Positions 44,071 through 56,957 of a stretch of 64,000 nucleotides of DNA are shown here, piece after piece. The position numbers were made by a program, and so were the translations under genes. The DNA is from Verrucomicrobiaceae bacterium. Lineage in GTDB: Bacteria; Verrucomicrobiota; Verrucomicrobiia; Verrucomicrobiales; Verrucomicrobiaceae. The stretch spans positions 1 to 64,000 of the forward strand of contig CANGYJ010000011.1 in assembly GCA_947458455.1 (NCBI GenBank). Reading direction: 5' to 3'. The notes beneath the pieces are model-generated. The model was given only the letters and a program-made list of their open reading frames with translations. It did no database searches and had not been told where the DNA came from. How positions within the stretch are numbered: the first letter of the stretch is position 1; the number at the start of each line of letters is the position of its first letter.

Positions 44071-46515
44071 TCATCGCTTCCTCATCAGCTCCGACATCGC
44101 TACCGCACGCACGATGTCCTTCACGCGGTAACCATTCTTATTCGCTTCGGCGGCGATGGCTTGGAGATCATCTTGGTCGTCGAAGGCGAGGGCGCGGCGG
44201 AGGGCGTAGGTGCAGAGGTGGTCGATGAAGGCGCGGGCGAGCTTGTCGCGGTCTTCGAGGAGACGTTGTTTGAACTCAGTGGCGTCTTTGAAGGCGCGAC
44301 CGTCGGGCATCAGGCCGGAGGAATCGATGACGGGGTCGCTGCCGACTCCTGCGGGCACTTTCTCGTGGGTGCGCCATTGGCCAACGGCGTCGTAGTTGTC
44401 CCAGGCGAGGCCGAGGGGGTCGATCTTCGCGTGGCAAGCGGCGCAGTTGGCGTCTTCGCGGTGGGCCTCGATCTTTTGGCGCAGCGTGGCTTTGGGGCTT
44501 TGTGGCGTCGGGGGCTCGATGGCGGGCACATTCGCGGGCGGTGGAGGCGGTGGCTTGCCGAGCACGACCTCGCTGAGCCACACGCCGCGATGCACGGGAC
44601 GATGCCGCGTGCCATCGGAAGTCAGGCCGAGCACTGCGCCCATCGTGAGCAAACCGCCGCGACGATTCTCAGGCCTCAGCGACACACGCTGAAAGCCGTC
44701 CGACTTTGGCTCGGGCAGGCCGTAGAAGTCGCAGAGCCGCGCATTGGCGATGGTCCAGTCGGATTCGACGAAGCCATCGATGGGCATGTTTTTGCTAAAC
44801 AACTCGCGGAAGAACTCCACCGGCTCGTTGCGCATGCTTTCCTCCAGCCAAGCGTCATAGCTGGGGTAGAGCTTTTTGTCCGGCGGGAACATGCCCACGC
44901 GATGCAGTTGCAGCCACTGCCGCGCGAAGTCGTCGATGAAGCGGCTCGCTTTGCTGTCCGCGAGCATGCGATCCACCTCTTTCTTCAGGCCCTCACCATT
45001 GAGCGTGCTGCTTTTCGCCGCGGCAAAGAGCGCCTTATCCGGCATGGAGCTCCACAGGAAATACGAGAGCCGCGAGGCGAGTTCCGAGTCGGTGAGACGC
45101 TCGCGAGCCACCGTGTCGCCCTCGACGAGGTAGATGAAGTGCCGCGAGGTCATCACGCCCTGCAAAGCGACTCGATACGCATCCACCAGTTTCTCGCCCG
45201 CCTCGCGCTCGGTGCGGTAGGATTGCAAATACTGCTCCAGCTCCTCCTTTTTCACCGGCCGACGCCAAGCCCGTTCCGCAAAGCGTTGCAGATGCTCCGC
45301 GACCACTTCGGGCGTCGCATCATCCGGCGGCACGAGGCCCACGCGGTGTGCTTTTTCCGCCTCCGACACCAGCGGGCCTTCCCACTCGATCCAATCGAGC
45401 AGCACCGTCGAGAAGACGCCATTGCCCTTGTCATCAAACATCTGCGGCGCGTTCGGGTTTAAGAGCAGCGTCTCGCTGCTATGCGTGAAAATATAGCCGC
45501 TGCGGCTGCCGAGCGCATTGCGGAAGGCCGCGCCTTGTCGGCGATCCACGACGTCCGTGGCCACGACGCAGAACTCCAGCGTCATCGGCATCTCCAGGAA
45601 GACCTCAAACTCATACACTTGCGGCTTGTCCTCCGGTGCGGTGAGATCGAACTCGATGAGTCCATCCACCGTTTCCTCGCCCGTCTTCTTGCCGATGCTC
45701 AGGTGCGCAGGCTGCCCACCCAGTGGACGGATGCCACTGGCCTGAATGCGCACTTTGTAGAGTCCACTGTGCTCCGGTCCCGTCTTGCCGAACCAATTGG
45801 TCGAGAGCGCGTTTTGCACCGTGCCGGGGAAAAGAAGATAACGCAGCGGCCGCTTGATACCGAAGCGATCCAGCGCCGCCTGCTGCGCCTTTCCGTCGCC
45901 GTAGCGTAGATCCACCGCCGTCTTCCGCACCTTGCGAGCCTCCCCCGCTTTCGTGGGGAACGCACGATCCAGCACCAGCTCCGCCGCGCGGTAATAGCGA
46001 TCCACATGCGAAGGCGAGAGCGACAGCTCCGAACCGATGCGCTCAAAGCCATGCCACAGCGTGTCTTCATTCAGCTCGCCCGGTTTCGCCGGATCATAGC
46101 GCACGCCGAGCAGGTCATAGACCGTGTTTTGATACTCCTTCCGGCTCAGCCGGTAATGCGAAACCGCCGGTCTCGCCGCCATCCGCGCCGCGCGACCTTC
46201 TTTGATGCGTGCATCGAGACTCGTCACAAACGCCGCGATCTCCGCCTGCGACGGCTGTTTCTCCTTCTTCGGCGGCATCTCACCCGAATTCACCTGTTCC
46301 ATCATCTCCGCCCAATGATGCGTGTCTGCCCCCAGCTTAAAATCCCGCGAGAGCTGGTCGATCCGCAAATCGCCCTTCTCCTTCTCCGGCCCATGGCAGC
46401 GGAGGCAGTGCGTCTCCAGAAAGGCATCAAAGGGTTCTGCCGCGTGAACGGCACTGGCCAGGACTAAACAGGCGAGAAGCAGACAGGAGCGGGTGAAGAA
46501 TCGACGGTGAGGCAT
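44071..46515 (-). CDS. DUF1587/1592/1588/1585 cytochrome-like secreted protein
   Basis: An 814-residue member of the planctomycete-type family, signal [14 protein letters not shown]. The haem-like motif is [13 protein letters not shown], then DUF1587-like [20 protein letters not shown]1592-like [15 protein letters not shown] and [16 protein letters not shown]1588-like [19 protein letters not shown], and [20 protein letters not shown] with [15 protein letters not shown] (DUF1585). Likely a periplasmic redox protein. Its paired DUF1552 gene is at 42056. Lacks the two insertions of the 1291-residue relative. Spacing to the four-helix gene is 54 bp. Confidence 0.87.
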   Translation of the reverse strand: MPHRRFFTRSCLLLACLVLASAVHAAEPFDAFLETHCLRCHGPEKEKGDLRIDQLSRDFKLGADTHHWAEMMEQVNSGEMPPKKEKQPSQAEIAAFVTSLDARIKEGRAARMAARPAVSHYRLSRKEYQNTVYDLLGVRYDPAKPGELNEDTLWHGFERIGSELSLSPSHVDRYYRAAELVLDRAFPTKAGEARKVRKTAVDLRYGDGKAQQAALDRFGIKRPLRYLLFPGTVQNALSTNWFGKTGPEHSGLYKVRIQASGIRPLGGQPAHLSIGKKTGEETVDGLIEFDLTAPEDKPQVYEFEVFLEMPMTLEFCVVATDVVDRRQGAAFRNALGSRSGYIFTHSSETLLLNPNAPQMFDDKGNGVFSTVLLDWIEWEGPLVSEAEKAHRVGLVPPDDATPEVVAEHLQRFAERAWRRPVKKEELEQYLQSYRTEREAGEKLVDAYRVALQGVMTSRHFIYLVEGDTVARERLTDSELASRLSYFLWSSMPDKALFAAAKSSTLNGEGLKKEVDRMLADSKASRFIDDFARQWLQLHRVGMFPPDKKLYPSYDAWLEESMRNEPVEFFRELFSKNMPIDGFVESDWTIANARLCDFYGLPEPKSDGFQRVSLRPENRRGGLLTMGAVLGLTSDGTRHRPVHRGVWLSEVVLGKPPPPPPANVPAIEPPTPQSPKATLRQKIEAHREDANCAACHAKIDPLGLAWDNYDAVGQWRTHEKVPAGVGSDPVIDSSGLMPDGRAFKDATEFKQRLLEDRDKLARAFIDHLCTYALRRALAFDDQDDLQAIAAEANKNGYRVKDIVRAVAMSELMRKR

Positions 46516-46751
46516 TTTTGAAGGTCGGTCTATACGGTGTTCTGGCGTGTTCTAATTCACGCGAACGCGGGACAAATCCAACAATCGAATCATGCCTCCA
46601 TCTTCATCGCTGGCAGTCTTTCGCCTGCCGCTGGAGTGGGCTCATTGAAGCTCCTGATCATGACGTCGTGCGGGCGAATCGTCTGATCGCGAGTATCGCG
46701 CGTTTTTCCCGAATGCTGCGGGTGTAGTCGCCCCAGCCTGGAGAACTCCTG

Positions 46752-48077
46752 CTAGGCCAGGACATCCTTCACCACCTGGCCGCCTTGCAGGCCGGTGAGG
46801 CGGATGCGACGCCCGCCGCTGACGACGGCGAGGTTTTCGTGATCGAGACCGAGCAGGTGAAGGATCGTGGCATGGAGATCGCGGAAATGCACCGCGCCAT
46901 CGACGACAGTACTGCCGTCGTGGTTTGTTTCGCCATGCGCATGACCCGCCTTCACGCCGCCACCAGTCATCCAAAAGGTGAAGGCGCGGTGCTGATGGCC
47001 GGTTTGATCCTTGTCCGCACCCGGCGTGAGGCCAGGACGACCAAACTCACCACCCCAGATGACCAGCGTGTCTTCCAACAGGCCGCGTTCGTCGAGGTCA
47101 TCCAGCAGAGCGGCGATGGGCGCATCCGTGGTGGCGCAGTTCGCCGTCAAATCACGCCGATGATCGCTGTGCTGATCCCAGCTTCCGTGCGTGATCTCGA
47201 TGAAGCGCACGCCCGCCTCGCAGAATCGTCGCGCCAGTAGGCACTGGCGACCAAAGTCACTGCCTCTGCAGGTGCCGATCGAGTAGTTCTTGCCGACGGC
47301 GTAGCGTTCCAGCGTGGCTTTGGATTCCTGGCTGAGATCGAGCAGCTCCGGTGCCTGCGACTGCATGCGGAAGCCGAGTTCCATCGTCTGGATGACGCCT
47401 TCGAGTTGCGAATCATCGCCACGCAGACCTGCATGCTCGCGGTTCATGGCCTGGATGAGATCGAGCTGACGGCGCTTCACGCTGAGGGGCAGATGATGGC
47501 TCGAAATGTTGCTGATCGTCGCCTTCGACATGTCCTCGCCATTCACGCCGATGGGCGTGCCGCCAAAGACGGCAGGCAATTGGGCGGCGGCGTATTCGGA
47601 AGGCTTCGCGGTGTTGAAGCTGATGAAGCCGGGCAAATTCTGATTTTCCGTGCCGAGGCCATACGCCACCCACGCCCCCATGCTGGGGCAGGGGCGCAGG
47701 CGGTCGCCGGTGTGCAGTTGGAGCATCGACTGAGCATGGATGCTCGTGTCCGCCGTCATGGATTTGATCACGCAGAGCTTGTCGGCATGCCGGGCCAGGT
47801 TCGGGAGCATGTCAGAGACCCACAGACCGCTGTTTCCGCGCTGTTTGAAGGTCGCGATGGAGCCCGCGTGCGGCTTCTGGCCGGTCTGCGGCTTGTAATC
47901 GAAGGTGTCGAGCTGCGCCGGGCCGCCGGCCATGTTCAGGAAAATCACCCGCTGGGCTCTCGCTCGCATCCGTGGTGGCCTGGCGTCCAAACTGGCTCCT
48001 GCAAGGCCTGACATCGCCAGATAGCCAAACCCACACGAGGCGGTGTGGAGCATCTGGCGGCGGGAAAGGGGCATCAT
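46752..48077 (-). CDS. DUF1501 secreted protein
   Basis: A 441-residue DUF1501 protein with a twin-arginine-like start ([20 protein letters not shown]). Landmarks: [60 protein letters not shown], and [20 protein letters not shown]. The fold is alkaline-phosphatase-like, so it may carry a metal site. Usual partners are DUF1549/DUF1553 cytochrome-like proteins; none lies next to it, so it is an orphan. No ribosome site is visible. Upstream 540 bp hold a palindrome and an integron-like cassette boundary. The 230 bp after the DUF1592 gene hold nothing I recognise. Confidence 0.87.
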   Translation of the reverse strand: MMPLSRRQMLHTASCGFGYLAMSGLAGASLDARPPRMRARAQRVIFLNMAGGPAQLDTFDYKPQTGQKPHAGSIATFKQRGNSGLWVSDMLPNLARHADKLCVIKSMTADTSIHAQSMLQLHTGDRLRPCPSMGAWVAYGLGTENQNLPGFISFNTAKPSEYAAAQLPAVFGGTPIGVNGEDMSKATISNISSHHLPLSVKRRQLDLIQAMNREHAGLRGDDSQLEGVIQTMELGFRMQSQAPELLDLSQESKATLERYAVGKNYSIGTCRGSDFGRQCLLARRFCEAGVRFIEITHGSWDQHSDHRRDLTANCATTDAPIAALLDDLDERGLLEDTLVIWGGEFGRPGLTPGADKDQTGHQHRAFTFWMTGGGVKAGHAHGETNHDGSTVVDGAVHFRDLHATILHLLGLDHENLAVVSGGRRIRLTGLQGGQVVKDVLA

Positions 48078-48166
48078 GGCCCGCAGACTACGCCGACGGC
48101 TTCACGAGCCTTTCTCCCTTTTGAGTGCCTCCAGGCCCGCTGAACCCTCATTCCAAGAAGGGAATC

Positions 48167-48296
48167 GCCGCAAAAGAACGCAGAGACCGCAAAGAGAGGG
48201 GGAGATCGAGGCTGCATGCCGACGGATGCATTTGGCAGATGAGTCTGGTATCTTCTCTAAGGCTTTGATTTTGCGTTCTTTGCGTTCTTTTGCGGC
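48167..48296. repeat. inverted repeat in the 540-bp gap before the DUF1501 gene
   Basis: Left arm GCCGCAAAAGAACGCAGAGA (48167 onward) and right arm TGCGTTCTTTTGCGGC (ending 48296) pair over about 28 bp with mismatches, enclosing 70 bp. Similar 'AAAGAACGCAGA' palindromes are common between genes in soil bacteria of this type, as I recall. The rest of 48078-48571 shows no coding region I trust. Confidence 0.65.
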
Positions 48297-48617
48297 TGTT
48301 CATTCCCCGAATGCCTGATGCAGGGATGGCGGAACTGAGAATGGCAAAGGGCCGAGCCTCAAAGCCTTTCCTCCATTCTGACCCATTCCTCCCTTTTCAG
48401 TTCCTCCATTCGCTTTGAGCTCCAGGCCGTTGCAAAGCCTCATTTTGGTTGCCCAGCAACGGCCTAGGAGGGTAAAACGACACCCATGAACACGATGGCC
48501 CGTACTTTTCCGACAAAATCGTTGGCGATAAAGCCGCTGACAAACCTCACGATCTGTTAACCATCTGAAGTGTTAGCCGCCGCTCGCACATCCTGAACCA
48601 ATCAATTTACACCACCC

Positions 48618-49061
48618 ATGTCCGTATTCTACACCTACAACCAAGCCGGTGCCGATAATGGCCCTTTCACGCTCGATGAACTTCGCACGCAAGTGACTTC
48701 AGGCCAGATACCGTTCGACAAGCTCACACGGACCGCAGACTCCAACGATTGGAAGACCGCTTCCCACTTTCTCCCAGACCTTGCCGACTTGTCGCAACCG
48801 AAACTCGTCTCAGCCAACGCCGCCGCACTCGCAGCCGCCGGGAGAACCACCGGCACCTTAGCATCGCTTGGGCTCCGTGTCTGCGCGTGGCTTTATCTTG
48901 CGGCCAGCCTAATTTTAGGCATCGGACTTATCATCGACAACTCGCCTCCCATCGGATTTGGCGTCATATTCCAAGGGTGCGCCGCGTTTTTCTTTTTCTT
49001 AGTCGTGGCCGAGATCTCCGACAACGTCCGAACGATCGTTCAAAATGACCGCAACAGCTAA
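48618..49061 (+). CDS. GYF_2-domain (DUF4339) membrane protein, likely an integron gene cassette
   Basis: A 147-residue protein. The N-terminal GYF_2 domain is FYTYNQAGADNGPFTLDELR followed by VTSGQIPFDKLTRTADSNDW; two transmembrane helices follow (LRVCAWLYLAASLILGIGL and GFGVIFQGCAAFFFFLVVAE). Such proteins are cytoplasmic scaffold domains tethered to the membrane, of unknown role. The gene begins 46 bp after a GTTAGCC core site (48572) and its stop is inside an attC-like site ending in GTTAGCC (49142-49148). Promoterless, single-gene, plus strand, as gene cassettes are. It sits between two minus-strand genes. Confidence 0.8.
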   Translation: MSVFYTYNQAGADNGPFTLDELRTQVTSGQIPFDKLTRTADSNDWKTASHFLPDLADLSQPKLVSANAAALAAAGRTTGTLASLGLRVCAWLYLAASLILGIGLIIDNSPPIGFGVIFQGCAAFFFFLVVAEISDNVRTIVQNDRNS

Positions 49062-49148
49062 CCATGCGCTGCAGCGAACCCGGCCATCGCGTCACTTTTG
49101 CAATCGTGGCGTCTCGCGGGCCGGCTCGCTGAGCTTGGGTCGTTAGCC
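49056..49148 (+). other. attC-like recombination site of a single integron cassette
   Basis: The 93-bp site opens with AGCTAAC (49056-49062) and closes with GTTAGCC (49142-49148), which are inverted core sites. Inside, CAGCGAACCCGGCC on the left pairs with GGCCGGCTCGCTG on the right, with an unpaired central region, the imperfect hairpin typical of attC. ATGCGCTGCAGCG after the left core looks like many environmental cassette sites, from memory. A boundary core, GTTAGCC, lies at 48572-48578. No integron integrase is visible in the window. Confidence 0.7.
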
Positions 49149-49150
49149 CC

Positions 49151-50674
49151 TCACTTCTGCTTCAGCCACTCGGGCAGCTCGATCTTGTTGCTTTGGATGG
49201 GGTTTAAATTGGGGCTCCAGGTGAAGCCGGCTTGCTCGAAGGACTCGCGGTTTTTGAGGAGGAAGGCCAGGAGGCGTTGGCCGAGCAGGCGGTGCGGGCT
49301 GTCCTGACGGACGGCGAAGGGTTGGATGGCCTTGGCTTTATCGGCGGGGAGTTTGACGGCGTCGAGATGCTCCTTCTGCGGGATGATGTTGTTTAAATAC
49401 ACGACGGCGGCATCGAGCGAGCCGGTGCGGAGTTGATTCACGAGGAGATCGCCGGTGGGGGACTGGGCGGAGGCGTTTTTGCTCACGCTGTCCCACAGGT
49501 TCATCGACTTGAGCATGGCCTGCGTGAGGTAGCCGAGGGTGGACTGCTCCGCGTTGCAGAGACCCACTTTGATTCCTTCACGGGCGAGATCGGCGAGGGT
49601 GTGGATGCCTTTGGGATTGCCTTTGGGCACGGCGAGAATGATCTCCGCCTCGGTGAGCAGCACGGCCTCGGGGAATTCCTTCGCCACGGGTGGGACGAAG
49701 CAGATGTCGCAGGCGTAATAGACATCGGGATACTTGGGGTTGGTGGTATCGCCCATGGTCTTCATGGCGGCGCAGAGGATGCCGCAGCCGTTGAAGGTGG
49801 TGGTGACGCTGATGCCCTCGCGGGCGGCGAATTTCTTGAGCAGGCCCTCGATGGCCAGGCGGTTCACGCCGCCGGAGTAGAGGATCAAATCGGGGCGCAG
49901 GGACCAGGCATCACCCTTCACCGCCTCGAAGCGATGCTTCGCAAAGGTGGCGGCCCCTTTTTCCGGGGCATTGAGGTAACGGGCAAAGCGCAGCGCGGCG
50001 GCGGCATCCTTGGCGGAGGTGAGGATGGCGGCGGTGGCGTGTTCTTTGTGCGAGGAAAGCTCCGGCACTTCGATGGCTTCGAGCTTGTCGTATTGAGGCA
50101 CGGTGCTGTTCCAAAGGATGGCGGCATCCACGCTGCCGAGAGCGAGATCTGCCGCCACATCCATGACGGTGGGTTTCATCACGGCGGCCTTCGCGGCGAG
50201 GGCGTCCCACTTCGCGCCGAGAGCATTTTTCGTCACTTTGGAGATGCTGGCGGCCTCGGGATTGGCGAGGGCGAGCTTCACCTCGGTGGAGAGCAGGCTT
50301 TCGATGCTGGTGATCTTGTTCGGATTGCCCTTGGCCACGGCGATGACCGGCCACTGCTGCACGAGGCGGAGTTCTTCGCGGGTGAGATCGAGCTTCTTGG
50401 CATCGGCAAGCGCTCCATCATCGGCGGCGATGAAGAGATCGCCCTGCTTCGCCACGCGGAGCTGCGTGAGCAACGTGCTGGTGCCGCCAAACTGGAGCTG
50501 AACGGGTGTGCCGGTCTCCTTTTGATACGCGGTGGCGATTTCCTCGACGGGCTTTTTCAGGCCAGCGGCGCAGAAAACAGTGAGCGGGGCTTCCGCTGGG
50601 GCGGCGGACTTGGTGGCGAGCCAGAGCAGGACCGTGGCAGCGGCGAGGCAGAGCAGGATGAGGAACTTGCGCAT
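49151..50674 (-). CDS. tandem ModA-like periplasmic molybdate/tungstate-type binding protein
   Basis: A 507-residue secreted protein (signal: FLILLCLAAATVLLWLAT). Two periplasmic-binding domains follow each other: APLTVFCAAGLKKPVEEIAT begins the first, with QFGGTSTLLTQLRVAKQGDL; LILYSGGVNRLAIEGLLKKF begins the second, with GDTTNPKYPDVYYACDIC. Both end in VDAAILWNST / LDAAVVYLNN. Single ModA proteins are about 250 residues, so this is a fused double domain. ModA binds molybdate or tungstate for an ABC importer; no ModB or ModC gene is adjacent. Its stop is 2 bp from the attC-like site. Confidence 0.85.
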   Translation of the reverse strand: MRKFLILLCLAAATVLLWLATKSAAPAEAPLTVFCAAGLKKPVEEIATAYQKETGTPVQLQFGGTSTLLTQLRVAKQGDLFIAADDGALADAKKLDLTREELRLVQQWPVIAVAKGNPNKITSIESLLSTEVKLALANPEAASISKVTKNALGAKWDALAAKAAVMKPTVMDVAADLALGSVDAAILWNSTVPQYDKLEAIEVPELSSHKEHATAAILTSAKDAAAALRFARYLNAPEKGAATFAKHRFEAVKGDAWSLRPDLILYSGGVNRLAIEGLLKKFAAREGISVTTTFNGCGILCAAMKTMGDTTNPKYPDVYYACDICFVPPVAKEFPEAVLLTEAEIILAVPKGNPKGIHTLADLAREGIKVGLCNAEQSTLGYLTQAMLKSMNLWDSVSKNASAQSPTGDLLVNQLRTGSLDAAVVYLNNIIPQKEHLDAVKLPADKAKAIQPFAVRQDSPHRLLGQRLLAFLLKNRESFEQAGFTWSPNLNPIQSNKIELPEWLKQK

Positions 50675-50777
50675 GGGGTAAAGGGGCAGAGAAAACGACC
50701 TGCTGCGAGCATTCTTCCTCGGAGACAACGATCACGATAGACCCGGGCCTCCGCTCTCGTCATACAACGTCCCCGTT

Positions 50778-52628
50778 TTGATCTCCAAGACCTTCATCTG
50801 CTTCTCAGTCACCCTCGCGCTATCTTTCTCCACTCAGGCGGTGGAGGACAAAGACCTCGCCGCGAGGCAATCGGCAGCTCAAAAGGCCTTCAAGCAGCAT
50901 GCCGAGCCTTTTGTGAAGGAATACTGCCTGGAGTGCCACAGCAACCGCCGCTCGAAAGCCGGGCTCAACTTCGAAGTCGCCGTGCGCAAACCCGGCGATC
51001 CTGCTTTCGCTCGAAAGTGGATGGAGGCCATCGCCAACGTCAATGCGCACGACATGCCGCCCGATGACGCCGATCAGCCCTCCGAGGACGAGCGGAAGCG
51101 CTTCCTCGACGCTCTCGCTCAAATCAAATACCTCGCCGCTCGCGATCCCGGCCCCTTCGTCATCCGCCGCCTCACGAAGGTCGAGTATGGCAACACGCTG
51201 CACGACTTCCTCGGCGTGGATGCCGCCCTCGCGAAGGAATTGCCCGATGAAGTGCCCGGCGAGGGCTATCTGAATTCGCTCTCGCCGATGCAGACCGAAC
51301 AGTATCTCGGCATCGCAAATGCCGCGCTGCAAAGGATGCCCGCGGAGGTTCAAAAGCGGCTTTTTGGCGGCGAAGAGGTCCACGTCCGAGAAGTCGCCCG
51401 CCAGCTTGCCCGCACGGCTTACCGCCGACCGCCCACCGAGAACGAGATTGAAGTGCTGGTAAGCGTTTTCGCCCTCGCTCAAGCGAACAAACTCGACCGC
51501 ATCGCCGCTCTCCGGCTCATGCTGAAGGCCGTGCTCGTCTCACCGCAGTTTCTTTTCATCACCCCGTCGAAAGAGGCGCCCACCGGCGAGAAGATCGTGC
51601 CGCTGGATGATTACCAGATCGCCAGCCGCCTATCGTATCTCCTTTGGGCCACCATGCCCGATGCGGAGCTGTCAAAGCTCGCCGATGAAGGCAAGCTGCA
51701 CGAGCCCGCTGTGCTCAAGGCGCAAACGAAGCGCCTTTTGGCCGACCAACGCTCACGAGCCCTATTTGATGGCTTCGGGGCGCAGTGGCTCGGCCTCGAC
51801 ACACTCGCCACGAAGACCTTCGATGCGCAGAAGTTCCCGCAAATGACGCCGGAGATGCGCCGCGCCATGTATGACGAGGCGCGGCTGCTCTTTGACAGCA
51901 TCGTGCGGGAGAATCGCAGCGTCGTTAGCTTCGTCAGCGCCGATTACACCTTCCTCAATCGCACGCTCGCCAGCCTCTACGGCCTCGAAAACAAGATCAC
52001 CGGCTCGGACATGCAAAAAGTGTCGCTCACCGATGCCAACCGTGGCGGCATTCTCGCCATGCCCGGCATCCTCGCCACCACCTCCTTTGCTACCCGCACC
52101 AGCGCCGTGAAGCGCGGTGTGTGGGTCCTGGAGCAGGTGCTTGGCCAGCACGTCCCGCCTGCACCGCCGAATGTGCCCGCCCTCGAAAAGCAGGATCAAA
52201 AAAAGGTCGCTAACCTCACGCTGCGCCAGCGCACCGAGCTGCATCGCACCAATGCCGTGTGCAACAAATGCCACAAGATCCTCGACCCCATCGGCTTTGG
52301 TTTGGAGAACTTCGATGCCATTGGTCGCTGGCGTGACAAAGACGAAAGCGGCGGCCCCATCGACGCCGTCGGCGAACTTCCCGGCGGCAAACGTTTCTCC
52401 TCACCGAAAGAATTGAAGGCCATCATCGCCAGTCGCCAGGCTGACCTCGCCCGCAACCTCACCGAAAAGCTCCTCGCCTACGCCCTCGGCCGCCAGCTCG
52501 ATGGCTACGATCACATCATCGTGGACCAGATGCTCAAATCCATCACCACCGATGGCTACCGGATGCAGTCACTCATCCGCGAAATCGTGGCGAGTTACCC
52601 CTTTTTGAACCGACGCGTGGTGGAGTGA
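50778..52628 (+). CDS. short DUF1592/1588/1585 cytochrome-like secreted protein
   Basis: A 616-residue member with TTG start at 50778 and signal [15 protein letters not shown]. Visible are [14 protein letters not shown] (haem-like), [17 protein letters not shown] (DUF1587), [19 protein letters not shown] (DUF1595), [19 protein letters not shown] (DUF1592), [20 protein letters not shown] with [20 protein letters not shown] (DUF1588), and [15 protein letters not shown] (DUF1585). It is the smallest of three such proteins here. No DUF1552 gene adjoins. Divergent from the ModA-like gene. The reaction is unknown. Confidence 0.85.
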   Translation: MISKTFICFSVTLALSFSTQAVEDKDLAARQSAAQKAFKQHAEPFVKEYCLECHSNRRSKAGLNFEVAVRKPGDPAFARKWMEAIANVNAHDMPPDDADQPSEDERKRFLDALAQIKYLAARDPGPFVIRRLTKVEYGNTLHDFLGVDAALAKELPDEVPGEGYLNSLSPMQTEQYLGIANAALQRMPAEVQKRLFGGEEVHVREVARQLARTAYRRPPTENEIEVLVSVFALAQANKLDRIAALRLMLKAVLVSPQFLFITPSKEAPTGEKIVPLDDYQIASRLSYLLWATMPDAELSKLADEGKLHEPAVLKAQTKRLLADQRSRALFDGFGAQWLGLDTLATKTFDAQKFPQMTPEMRRAMYDEARLLFDSIVRENRSVVSFVSADYTFLNRTLASLYGLENKITGSDMQKVSLTDANRGGILAMPGILATTSFATRTSAVKRGVWVLEQVLGQHVPPAPPNVPALEKQDQKKVANLTLRQRTELHRTNAVCNKCHKILDPIGFGLENFDAIGRWRDKDESGGPIDAVGELPGGKRFSSPKELKAIIASRQADLARNLTEKLLAYALGRQLDGYDHIIVDQMLKSITTDGYRMQSLIREIVASYPFLNRRVVE

Positions 52629-52697
52629 GGAGGGCTACTTGGAGCGGAAGGTGGGTGTGAGGTTGCGTGGTGGAGCTTATGCCTTATTGAGAAGGCC

Positions 52698-53921
52698 ATG
52701 CCCGCGCTGTTGACCTACCTGCCTTGCACCGGCTCAGCCTTTGGCGGGCGTTGCCTGATGATCGCGATCATCGGGATGCTCGCGGGCTATTCCTGTCTGC
52801 CAGGCTCGTGGCTTCATGATCCTTGGCTCATCCTGAGTTCGCTGGTTTGCGCTCGGTTTTTGAGTTTTCCGGTGTCACGGTCCTTCTGGCCGGTCTGGAC
52901 GTTTTTGGGATGGATGACGCTTCGTTCGGTGTTTTCAGCCGGGAACGAGTGGGCGTTAGGCTTGGCGGGCGTGAGTCTGCTGGTGCTGGCACTGATGTTG
53001 TTTTCGCGGACGGCTCAAAACCCCTCAATGATGGCTTCCGTCGGGGTATGGACTGGCCATCTGACAGCGCTGGCAGCGCTGATTTCCATCGGCTGGCATC
53101 TGCGGCAGTGGGGGGTGAATTTTGAAGACCACCGCCTGCAAAATCTGCTGGTCTATGGCGGCCTGAATCCTGTCTGCACGGGGCTTCTGTTTGGCTTTAG
53201 CGGGTTGTGGCTGTGTGCGCTGCCTCTCTCGCGGTTCACCACGCTGTCGGCGCTGATTTTGATGACAGCGGCGTTTTGCTCCGGCAGCCGTGGGGCGATG
53301 CTTTCGCTTCTGGTGGGACATGGGGTGCTCCTCGCGGCACATGGTCTCCGGCGTGGTTGGAGACCGCTGCTGGTGCTGGCGGTCTCTGCGCTGCTTTTTT
53401 CATTGAGCGGCATGGCGGTGGAAAGACCTCCCGAGGCGGCGGCATCGTCGGCCACAGGGATCTCCCAGCCGTGGGAGCGGGCGATCCATCGCCCGAATGA
53501 TGGGCGGAGGGCGATCTATGTGGCCGGATGGCGGAGCATTGAAACGTCTCTCGATGGCTGGATCGGGATCGGCGAATGGAGCACGAAGGACCGCTGGAAG
53601 CGCTTTCTGCCCTCCGATCCGTGGGGCCTGAGTGGGCACCTGCATAGCGTCTTTCTAGCCACCTTGGTGCATGGCGGCGTGATCGGCTTTGGACTGCTGC
53701 TGGCGCTCATCGGACATGCCGCTCGCCATGCCTGGGCACGGCTGAGGGAAGGGGATGCCCTGTGGCCGTGCTTGTTTTCCTATGGCCTGATGGCCTTGGT
53801 CTTTGATGGCGAGTCTCTCGGTTACCTGCTCACGCTACCGCGTTTTGAGACGCCGCTGTTCTGGCTGCCGGTGATGCAGTTACTGACGAGCCGGGCGGCC
53901 CTGATGGACCGCCCGGCTTGA
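52698..53921 (+). CDS. O-antigen ligase/polymerase-like membrane protein
   Basis: A 407-residue integral membrane protein with about ten hydrophobic helices. SGSRGAMLSLLVGHGVLL and HLHSVFLATLVHGGVIGFGL, which follow in order, are the pattern of the Wzy_C/O-antigen ligase superfamily, where the second carries the His-containing periplasmic loop. It may polymerise or ligate surface glycan, but no polysaccharide cluster is near. ATG 52698 lacks a clear ribosome site. Convergent with typA (6 bp apart). Confidence 0.75.
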   Translation: MPALLTYLPCTGSAFGGRCLMIAIIGMLAGYSCLPGSWLHDPWLILSSLVCARFLSFPVSRSFWPVWTFLGWMTLRSVFSAGNEWALGLAGVSLLVLALMLFSRTAQNPSMMASVGVWTGHLTALAALISIGWHLRQWGVNFEDHRLQNLLVYGGLNPVCTGLLFGFSGLWLCALPLSRFTTLSALILMTAAFCSGSRGAMLSLLVGHGVLLAAHGLRRGWRPLLVLAVSALLFSLSGMAVERPPEAAASSATGISQPWERAIHRPNDGRRAIYVAGWRSIETSLDGWIGIGEWSTKDRWKRFLPSDPWGLSGHLHSVFLATLVHGGVIGFGLLLALIGHAARHAWARLREGDALWPCLFSYGLMALVFDGESLGYLLTLPRFETPLFWLPVMQLLTSRAALMDRPA

Positions 53922-53927
53922 GAGAGA

Positions 53928-55769
<1,842 letters not shown>

Positions 55770-55955
55770 GTATGTTTTTTGGGGGAAAAGGGCGCGGAGA
55801 CTAGTCGCGATTGCGGGGATGGCAACCGATCCCTCGCGACGAATCCGGCCCGAGGGCGGGTCGAGGCCATTCTGGCTGGAAAACGGCCATTCTGGCGCTT
55901 GCCGGGGCAGGTCTCCCCCTCTAAAAGCCCTTTGTTCAACCCCACCCACCCTACC

Positions 55956-56570
55956 ATGGCCCATACCCTCGCCCCACTGCCTTATCCTTCCAATACGCTC
56001 GAACCCCATATCGACCAGCAGACCATGGAGATTCACCACGGCCGCCACCACAACGCCTATGTGACGAATCTCAACAACGCCCTCGCTGGCAAGGCTGACC
56101 TCGAAGCTCTGTCCATCGAAGACCTGTGCAAAAACATCTCCAAAGTCCCCGCCGACATCCAGGCCCCCGTGCGCAACAATGGCGGCGGTCACTTCAACCA
56201 CACGCTCTTCTGGAGCATCATGGGCCCAAATGCTGGCGGCGCTCCCACCGGTGACCTCGGTGACGCCATCACCTCCACCTTCGGCAGCTTCGATGCCTTC
56301 AAGGAAGCCTTCGCCAAGGCGGGCGTGACTCGTTTTGGCTCCGGCTGGGCTTGGCTCGTCGTGAAAGACGGCAAGCTCGCCATCACCTCCACACCGAATC
56401 AGGACAATCCGCTCATGGACGGCTCCGGCACGCCCATCCTCGGCTGCGATGTGTGGGAGCACGCCTACTACCTCAAGTATCAGAACAAGCGCCCCGACTA
56501 CATCGCCGCCTGGTGGAACGCCGTGAACTGGACCGCCGTGGCCGCGAACTACACCGCCGCGCTGGGCTGA
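55956..56570 (+). CDS. sodA: superoxide dismutase, Mn/Fe type
   Basis: A 204-residue enzyme from ATG 55956. Metal ligands are His in [20 protein letters not shown], His in [10 protein letters not shown], and the [15 protein letters not shown] block with Asp and His. GSGWAWLV and [12 protein letters not shown] complete the family pattern. It turns superoxide into oxygen and peroxide. The longer open frame reaching back into typA is not real. No signal peptide, so cytoplasmic. Divergent from typA, sharing the promoter region between. Confidence 0.95.
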   Translation: MAHTLAPLPYPSNTLEPHIDQQTMEIHHGRHHNAYVTNLNNALAGKADLEALSIEDLCKNISKVPADIQAPVRNNGGGHFNHTLFWSIMGPNAGGAPTGDLGDAITSTFGSFDAFKEAFAKAGVTRFGSGWAWLVVKDGKLAITSTPNQDNPLMDGSGTPILGCDVWEHAYYLKYQNKRPDYIAAWWNAVNWTAVAANYTAALG

Positions 56571-56639
56571 TCCGTTCTTTGATCCTCTTCCAAAGCGCGG
56601 AACGGCCATCCCGTCCCGCGCTTTGTCGCTTTTCATCCC

Positions 56640-56957
56640 ATGGCACTCGTCATTCACAAGCTTCGCAGTGGTCTGATCTACTCGCAGGACTTTGCGGACT
56701 ACATCGAATCCAGGCACAACATCGAGCACTTCGGCCATCCCGGTGAGGTGTTGCACCTCGATTACGTTCGTTGCAGCCAGGGCGAGCTGGCCGGGCAGGA
56801 ATGGTGCCAGCTCAATTGGCTCAGCGGCATGCACGCCGCCACCGAGCACCGCCATCAAATTGGCGATGTGGAGGTATATATTTCCAAGCAGGCCGTGAGA
56901 GGCCTGAAGAACCGCCTGCTGCATTTTGACGGCAAAGAGGTCGTGGTCAAAAAATGA
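56640..56957 (+). CDS. uncharacterised protein ahead of thiL
   Basis: A 105-residue protein overlapping thiL by ATGA, so translation is coupled. Sequence features are the N-terminal LVIHKLRSGLIYSQDFADYI, a cysteine pair at EWCQLNW and VRCSQGEL, and the ending RLLHFDGKEVVVKK. No family recognised. Operon position suggests a link with thiamine or tRNA-modification genes, but that is weak. No signal peptide or membrane helix. Confidence 0.7.
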   Translation: MALVIHKLRSGLIYSQDFADYIESRHNIEHFGHPGEVLHLDYVRCSQGELAGQEWCQLNWLSGMHAATEHRHQIGDVEVYISKQAVRGLKNRLLHFDGKEVVVKK

